A DNA stretch of 64,000 bases from Asterias amurensis. Lineage: Eukaryota; Echinodermata; Asteroidea; Forcipulatida; Asteriidae. Position numbers and translations under genes: made by a program. Numbering within the stretch: position 1 is the stretch's first letter; every line of letters begins with the position of its first letter. Under the pieces are notes generated by a model that saw nothing but the letters and a program-made list of their open reading frames with translations, did no database searches and was not told where the DNA came from. The stretch lies in assembly GCF_032118995.1 (NCBI RefSeq), contig NC_092665.1, positions 1,772,001 to 1,836,000 of the forward strand. The letters run 5' to 3'. This document shows positions 23,001 through 32,000 of the stretch, piece after piece.

Positions 23001-26000
23001 TGAGGGTGTTTACACAGGTGATATACCCATGGCTAGAAGTGTTTAAACATAGGCTTGGTGTACATAACCCTGTGATCTGACCGACCCCCCCCCCCTCTTG
23101 GATGTCCGTCCAGTCTATGATATCAAGGATTTCGGAATTGCAATTGGGAGAAAACAGCGCATAAATCAAATGTGCCATGACACCAGCGCTGGCTTGAAAG
23201 GGTTTTTAAAGCCTTACCTATTGATGTTTTCAGTGCCAGGTCTTCTCCATAAGTTCCATACAGTATGTGGATCCAACATACATCTCTCTGAAGACCTTGC
23301 CGTCGCTAGCCGGGTGAGAACCTTCGATCATGCTGTCACCTTCAGCAGTAAACCACTACGATCTGAAGAACTCTTTGAGGTAAAGTCATATATGATAATG
23401 TAATATCTGCACAAGTTTGATGCTTAAAGGCACTGGACACTATTGATAATTACTCAAAATAATTATTATCATAAAACCTTTCTTGGTGACGAGTAATGGG
23501 GAGAGGTTGATAGTATAAAACATTGTGAGAAACGGCTCCCTCTGAAGTGACATAGTTTTTGAGAAAGAAGTGTTTTTCTTCGAATTTGATTTCGAGACCT
23601 CAAACGAGGTCTTCTCGTTACTGGTATTCAGCTGTTGTTTGCTTATCCTGAAAATCACGTGGAAATTTGGTTGGTAATCCTGTTTTTATCAAGGAAGAAA
23701 TTTCATGCTAAGCAAATTTTTGTGCTTAGCAGCTCTATGAAATAGGGCCCAGGCCAGTTTCACAAAGAGCTACGATTGATCTGAACTGCAATAGTAAAGT
23801 GTGATGTCACAATACAAATCACTGTGGCGATACGGACAACTCTCCTTACGATGAATCTTAATTCTCTGTGAAATCGAACCCTGGGCAACCGAGACCGTGT
23901 TCCCTGTGACCTTGTGTAGTTGCAGGCCTCAATATATTTGTCACAATGTTTTTGTTGCACATTACGTTTGGACAGTACAGCTCAACTTCTCTGGTTTATA
24001 AAACAGAGAAATAGTTTTAAACAAAGAGTAAGTTTGAATGATTGACTTAATATTTCTGTATATATTGACCTCAGGTCAAAGTTGAAAAGGTTGCCAGTCA
24101 ATGGTCAGGTACCCTTCACATAGGGTTAACGACCCTCAACCCTGACGACATCTCCGAGGGTCAGATGTCATTGCCGGTCACTGCAAACTCCTTGAGGTCA
24201 AAGGACACGTGGATTGTCCAGGGGTCACAGGTCAAACACAACGGGCAGATCGTTAAGGACAACTATTCGTCGGCACTGGAGAGATTAGAGGTGAGGTTAA
24301 CCGCTTTCTAGTTGAATAGATTGAGTGCAGAATCGAAGTGTTAATCGTGTTGGTGAAGGGGTGGGATCGATGTTACAACCTCTTTCCCAATCGTAGGTCT
24401 GTAGCCAGTCAATCAGTCAATGTGTCCGACCAGGGTGTCATGGCCGAGTGGTTAGAGCATCAAATTTAAGTTCTGGCGGTTTTGTCATTGGGTTGGGGGT
24501 TCGAATCCCGGCCATGACACTCAAGCAAGACACTTCACCTACTTGGTCCTCTTCTCCCAGAGGTATAAATGGTTACCCGCAAGGATAGGGTTTTGTTGTA
24601 TTATCCCAAAGCCTCGGGTACGCCATGTGACCCTTAATAGCAAAACAACCTTACTTGAAAATGTTGGTTTCCAATATAAGATCATTTCTGGGTAAATTGA
24701 GTTTTTTTTTTACATCTCAAAAGCATATTATGTATTGACGTGTCCTTTATCTGCCTCTTTTTACACTTCATCCCCTTTTTAAGGCAAAATGGCTTATCTC
24801 TGTATTGGCTTTTCTCAAAATGTAATTTATTTTAGTTGAGGCTGTTTTGCCATTGAATGGCCCGACTTGCGGCATGAGCTTGTTGACAATAATCATAAAT
24901 GGTTTGTCTTCTCATTATCAGGTTGGAGACACTGTAGGAGTGAAGCGATATCCAGACGGCTCAATGCATGTCTTTCTAAATGGAGAGAATCTGGGTGTGG
25001 CTGCGCTTGATATACCAAAGGTACAGTACAGTGTCTTCCTTATCATTTTCATTTCATTTTGTAACTAAAATGCCTAACTTTTTTATGTAAAAAAAATTTT
25101 TTTTAAGGATTTTTCATCAAGTAAACTGTATCTTGCTGATATGTGTTACATTGGTGCATCCCAAATTTAATGGCATTTTCTTGAGTGATAATGCCCCTCT
25201 CGTTTGGAATTCTCGTGGCAATCTGTGGTACCAGTGCGAGCTGGAAAAACCCATGCACCCAATGCTTGGCAGATTTCATGGGAAAGGCTAATCACAAAGT
25301 CTACTATATTAAGAAAGCTTGTTTTGTCTTTGTTTTCGGACGATACACGCTATTGTAAACGTTTACGGCATAGTAGAAGCTGTTTTTCGAAGCAGATTTC
25401 ATAGAAAAAAGCTAATCCTAAAGTAGCATCCGATATTGTTCTACTATTTATGAAGTTTGTGTTGTGTTTGTTTTCAGACGATACACGCTATTGTGGACAT
25501 TTACGGCATAGTAGAAGCTGTGGGGATAACCAGCTCCGCAGTCATGTCATTGGAGAGCATTAAACCACCGTCCATTTCATCAAGCAGTGAAGAAGAATCA
25601 GACAAAGAGGTCAGTTTTGCTTTTTTTTTTTTTTTTTCTCGCTGAAAGGCAATGGACACTTTTGGAAATTATGGTGGTGAGTAATGGGGTGAGATTGATA
25701 GTATAAAACATTGTGAGAAACGGCTCCCTCTGAAGTGTTGTAGTTTTCGAGAAAATTTTCCATGAATTTGATTTTGAGACCTCAGATTTAGAATTTGAGG
25801 TCTCAAAATCAAGTATCTGAAAGCACACAACATCGTGTGACAAGGGTTGATTTTTCTTTCATTATTGTCTCGCAACTTCGATGACCGATTGAGCTCAAAC
25901 TTTCACAGGTTTGTTATTTTATGCATATGTTGAGATACACCAAGTGAGAAGACTGGTCTTTGACAATTACCAATAGTGTCCAGTGTCTTTAAGGGGTTTG

Positions 26001-29000
26001 GGTACTTTTCCTACGACACAAAACACAAATGTCCACAGATTTAAACTAAACTTACACAAGATAATGATGGTAGAAAGTTTTCCTCAAAATAAAACTTGCT
26101 GTATTACTTGCTTGAGCGTGTACAATGGATTTACGCGACTCTCCTAAAAAACATTTTTCTGTGTTTTTCTCAAAAACTTGACGAATAATGAAGCTGAAAA
26201 CTTCTACTTTAACTATTTTTTGAGAATCAGTGTTTTTTGCATTCTCTTGCAAAATACAACGTTTTCACAATAGTGAGCTTCTATGTTTTGCCCTGACGAT
26301 ACCAACGTATAATCACCAAACTTTTGACTCTGTTGCATCCTGTTTTCTTGATGTACAGGGAGAATCCACGTGTTCCATTCCCGTTCATCCGATCCACTTC
26401 CATAATAACCACGGGAAGAACATCGGTCTGTGCAATGAGAACATGACGGCCAGTCGAACAGCGAGCTACAATCAGGCGGTCGTCATCAGCGACTGCCCCT
26501 TACCAAGAAGGCAGCTGTTTGAGGTAAGACAAACTTACAGGGATGTGATTTCTCCGTTTTTAATTGGAAATCTTTTTGTTTTATTCTTCCCCCCCCCCCC
26601 CAAAAAAAAAAAAAAATAATTAAAAAATAGTGAAAATTATAATGTTTTCTAACTTCCGCCCAGAGAGTAGTTAAAAAGCTGGACAGTTCTTTTTCAAATT
26701 GAAAAGTCTCCCGAATTCCGAAAATCTACTCTTCGGTAGTAAAATATAAAGCAATACAGTTCTCTAAAGATCAAAATCCACTCGGCAAGTAGAAACACAC
26801 ATGGTGTTAACGCAATCCAAATATATATTGATACCTCACTACCTCACTATGCAGTGCCCCAAGTACGATACGTACAAACATGTCTTTCATATTGTATGCT
26901 TTATAAGAAAGAGCAATGACATCACATTAATTACATAATTCATTATTCTATATTTCCTCACTGGTTTCAGTGGAATTAGAGAGTGAATATCTTACAAAAT
27001 GTGTTAATTAATCAGGCGCTCAATGGCTTTGCCCCTGGCTACATTTCTTGCACCGTTCATTCACTTTTCTTGTATGTAACTAGTTGTCCCTGTGCTCTTT
27101 AGGTGAAGCTTGAGAAGGTTACAGACGAGTGGACGTCCTCTGTTAAGATCGGCGTGACCAGTCATTCCCCAGATAGGTTGGGCTTTCCAGCATCGGCGTC
27201 AAATATCAAACGAGGGACGTGGATCGTTCAAGGGGATGCAGTGTTCCAAAATGGCCACAAGGTACATGCTCATCAAAGTGTTAAAGGCAGTGGACACTAT
27301 TGGTAATTACTCAAAATAATTATTGGCATAAAACCTTACTTGGTAAAGAGTAATGGGGTGAGGTTTTATAGTATCAACCCCTCCCCATTACTCGTTACCA
27401 AGTGAGGTTTTATGCTGATAATTATTTTGAGTAGTTACCAATAGTGTCCATTCCCTTTAATGTAAATCTATGGACATTGTGTGTTGGGTCATGCAAAAAG
27501 TGCCCAAACCCTTAATCTGTTTCCCTGTAGGTGGGAACGTTCAACGGACCCAACCTAGACCAAGTAAAGGAAGGAGATACTGTAGGTATCATGGTGGATG
27601 GCCAGAGTAATCTACATCTCTATGTATATGGTAGAGACTGTGGCATCATCGCTGATCATATACCTAACCACTGCTATGCGCTAAACCTGACCCCCTTAAT
27701 CTGTTTCCCTGTAAACTGTAGGTGAGAACGTTCAACGGACCCAACCTAGACCAACTAAAGGAAGGAGATACTGTAGGTATCATGGTGGATGGCCAGAGTA
27801 ATCTACATCTCTATGTATATGGTAGAGACTGTGGCATCATCGCTGATCATATACCCAACCCCTGCTATGCGCTGGTGGACCTCTACGGGCAGTGTGTTGA
27901 GGTAAGTCACACCAAGAACACAGGGATGTGATTTCTCCGTTTTTTAAATCGGACAAAAAATGAATTAAAAAAAAAAAGTTTAATTTCTTTTTTACTTGGT
28001 TCAAACTCATAAGAACACATATAAAAATAAAAAAATAAAAAAAAAATTGTTTTTAAATTTGAGATCAATTGCATAAGAACATGGTAAAACTAAATGGAAC
28101 ACCCCCCCCCAGTAGGGCTTTTAAACCAAAGATAAAGGAATGTAAACAGGCTTCCTGCTTGCAAGCTTGTACACTTTGCACTCATGGTTCAGGTTATTGT
28201 TCAACAGCCTATCATATCCCTGAGAACCAGCCTTGAACTTTGCTCTTGAAGGGGGCGCAGCAATTTCCCTCTGGTAAGTGGCGTGTCATGGCCGAGCCGG
28301 TTAGGGCACTGGACTCGAGCTCTGGTGTTTCTGATCACCAGAGTGTGGGTTCGAGTCCCAGTCGTGACACCTGTGGGATCTTAATGGAATAGAACCTATA
28401 CATTTTAACTAACCATTTAGAATAGATCTAACCATTCAGCTTCTAGATTTGGTGTAATTCAGAACTATCTGTTGATGCAGGTTTCCATAGTAACGGAAGA
28501 ACTTGGGGCAGCTGGTGTGCCAGAAGAGAAAGAGAAGGCATCCTTTGAAAATGGTAAGATCTTCCAGACCCTGAAGTTTTATCTTAGAGAGGGCAAGGCC
28601 ATCTTCATTTTTTTTTTTAACGGACACTTGCAATTGGAAATTTCGTAAAGGCACTGGACACCTTTGGTAAATGTCAAAGAACAGTATGCTGACTTGGTGT
28701 ATCTCAAGCTGTGCAACATATTGAACTTGATTGGACTTCAAAGTTCTTAGAAAATAATGGAAGAAAAAAACACCCTTGTCGCACAAGTTGTGTGATTTCA
28801 GATGCTTGAATTCGAGACCTCAGCTGAGGTCTCGAAATCGATTGCAATATTTTAGTGAGAAATCACTTCTTTCTCAAAAACTACGTTACTTCAGAAGGAG
28901 CCGTTTCTCACAATGTTTTATACTATCAACAGCTCCCCATTGCTCGTAACCAAGTGAGTTTTGAACAGACTGATGCTTTGGAGTGGGTAATAAATTCTCA

Positions 29001-32000
29001 ACGAATTGAGTTGTATGATTATCTTTGTGAATAGGTTTGAAGGAGAACACTCCTCGGTCACTGTTCCCCATTGGAGGAAACGGACGGGTGTGTGAATACA
29101 AGAATCTCTGTATCCGTTTCAAAGCCACTCTAGGCTTACCCGGTGAGTGAATTAATATCAGATGTAATCTTAACAGCAATGATGTAAGCTGACTTAAACC
29201 TCTTGTGGATAGGGATTGAATGCCCCATCTCTAATCTGTGCATTTTGGTCCAATTTAGTCAAGTTTACCCTTGGCCCTATGTCATAGAGCTGCTTAGGCA
29301 CAAAGTGTTGCTGAACAAATTTATGCTTAGCAGATATGAGCAGGAAACCAGCTTAACAGTTATCTACCTACCTTTCACCTCCTGTGGACCTCATTTTGAA
29401 TTCTCGGTCAGAGCCTAGCATGGAGATTGGTTTTTAAGTTTTCAGTATTCGACGATTTCCCATCCTACCTGATCTGAAACTCTGATTTCTTAATCACTTT
29501 CTCTTACTGTAATTTGGGCTGGTAATTTATTTCTGCTAAGCAATACTATTTGGTACTCAGCAAGTTTTTGTGCTGACAGGCTTTATGAAGTTTTGCCCTT
29601 TTGTAGTGTGTGTTAAACTTAAGTTTTGATCAATGTTCTTTTTTAACACCTTTTTGTACAGATGCGTACTTTGAAACCAATCCAAAGTTCAACAAGTGCT
29701 ACTGTGATCCTTGTCGGAAGTACCAGGGCACCAGTGAGTATGGGGACCAGGGAGATCCACTGCAGCGGTACACCCGCCCGTTTGGATGGTGCAAATTTGC
29801 AATCAAGTAAGATGTGTTTTATGCTTATGTTCATTGTTCATAGTTAAATTTTATATAGAAAAACTCATGTTCAAGATAATTTGAAATGTGCAGGGATGTG
29901 ATTTCTCCATTTGTTGCCACCCCCCCCCCCAATTTATTATATTTTATTTTTTTTTAATTTTTGACTTTAGATCAAATACCTAAGAACATGGAGATAAAGC
30001 CACACAGAATGCCCCAGATTGCAAATTAGGGCTTTTAAAACCAAAGATAAATGTATGTCAGCAGGCTTGATGGTTACTAGCTTTCGCGCTCTCTCAAGCT
30101 TTCATGCTTTGTATTAATAATACAGCATTTTTAAAGCGCACTTAATCTGTAAAACATTCAAAGGCCTGGTCAAAGAACAAGAAGAAAATTTCACTCTATA
30201 TCTGCATAGGCTAATCTAAAGAGATGGGTTTTAAGAGAGTGTTGGAATCGTGAGATGTCATGTGTGTCCTTGAGATGTTGAGGCAGAGTGTTCCAGAGGC
30301 GTGGTGAGGATGTTACTGAATGCCCTGTCCCCATAGCTGGATAAACGGATCAGAGGAACATGCTGCCCGATGACCTCAGACCCGGCCTGACACTACGGGG
30401 CTGAAGCATGCTCTGTATGTAGGTAGGGGATAGTCCATGGAGAGCCTTGAATGAGTCTTGAGCTCACATTTCAAACTAGCCTATCACATCCCTGAATACA
30501 TTTTCACTTTTGTTTCAGACTACACTGTAGAGCGGAGACTTTGAATGTGTTTGATATGTGGCATATGGCATACCATGGAACGGTGCTTGGAGCCGTCAGA
30601 AAAATTCTCGACAGTGGAATGCTACTTCTACCTGGTAAGATAATTAAAGTTGTTTTAATTCCTTGATGCACGGATACATTTTTATAAAAGCAAAAAAAGA
30701 AAACGTGTTCAACCGTGTTTTTCTCAAAATTTTTCAATAGCACCCCCAGTTGAGCTTCACACCAACTGAAAGCTCAACAATTACTCTAAACAACCGGATG
30801 AGGGCGTTTTATATGGGAGTTTTTAAGTTATGACTGGTTATGAAAGTCCAATTTGACGTGTTTTTGTTGGTCACTAATGACCGCCTTGTGCACGAAAGCG
30901 TTTATGTAGCGCATTTAACAATAATCATATCAATGCGATTTTCATAAGTACCCTGGTCATTGGTCAGTAACATCTTTCTCAGCTCCCTGGGGAGTAGACA
31001 TCCCCAGGTTACTGTGGTGCTCCAAAGGCTTTTTCATACACAATATCAACCTCTACCCTCACAGGTACCACATCATTTTGGCTGGTAACCCTTCATGTTA
31101 AGCAAGATGTGTCTATGCTGAGTAGATATCTTTATAATCGACTCAATTAGCATAAGTGCGAGTTTTAGGACGAAGTAATATTCAAATAGTTTTTGTGGTT
31201 ATTTGTGTCTTTGTTTTACTGAGTTTTTTTTTCTTCTTTCCAATTTAGGTGATATTACGCTCGGTGGAGGGTCACCGACGGAACAATCCAACCATTTGAA
31301 CGAAGACGACACCCACAAACCCAAAGACTTTGACACCAAACAGATCTTTGTTTCTCCATCCATGAAATACGCTGGCTGTAACGTCTACTCAAGACAACAA
31401 CAGTAAGACGGATAATTCCTTTGTTTGTAAGGTTTAGGAATGGATTGTAGTTTTGGTCGCTCTCAAAACAGTTTGGCTAGGCGCTCTTTGTTTTCATTTA
31501 ACATCTTTTTCTCCGATGGGATTTAAGCCAGTTGCTAATAAACTGGTCGACCTATGAAAGAGTGATGGATTGGCGATCAACTATTAAGTGTCGTGGCCGA
31601 GCGGTTAAGAGCACCTAATTCAAACTCTGGTGTTTCTGATCACCAGAGTGTGAATGGGAATAAAAGAGTAGTGACTCGTTCTTAAACTGCTGTTTAAAAC
31701 CGTGCAGGGTCGTTGCCTTGCGATATTACAACATTTCAAAAGAGGAAATCAGCTGGTCTGAGGAAAAGTTGCACGCCTATATATAGGGTTAAAACAATCA
31801 AACGGTTCCCAAAAAACATGGTTATACTTTGCCTCAAAATTAATTCCAGATAATTTCTAAGACAATGTTTTTCACCCATCCTCAGGTTCACTGACCCGAA
31901 GACGAAGCGTGTGTGTACGGTCAGCGTGGCCTTCCAGGTGCGAGCTCGGCCCAACAGTTACACCATGGGCCCCCAGACGATAGGGGTCAACCACAGCATC

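Larger units (their letters stand above)
23234..25609 (+). other. NEURL4 NHR domain 5 (exons 16-19)
   Basis: Blocks: [109 protein letters not shown] and [17 protein letters not shown]. An acidic serine-rich linker ([13 protein letters not shown]) closes exon 19. Confidence 0.9.
26359..27901 (+). other. NEURL4 NHR domain 6 (exons 20-22)
   Basis: Blocks: [99 protein letters not shown] and [12 protein letters not shown]. The functional last exon is 27722-27901; an incomplete tandem copy of it lies at 27531-27690. Confidence 0.9.

Noticed and set aside
24437-24520. Possible tRNA-Leu/Ser gene
   Set aside because: The ends pair, but the interior arms do not, there is no T-run after it and a SINE body follows. 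The same holds for heads at 28285, 31588, 44305, 20795, 38750 and 59797.
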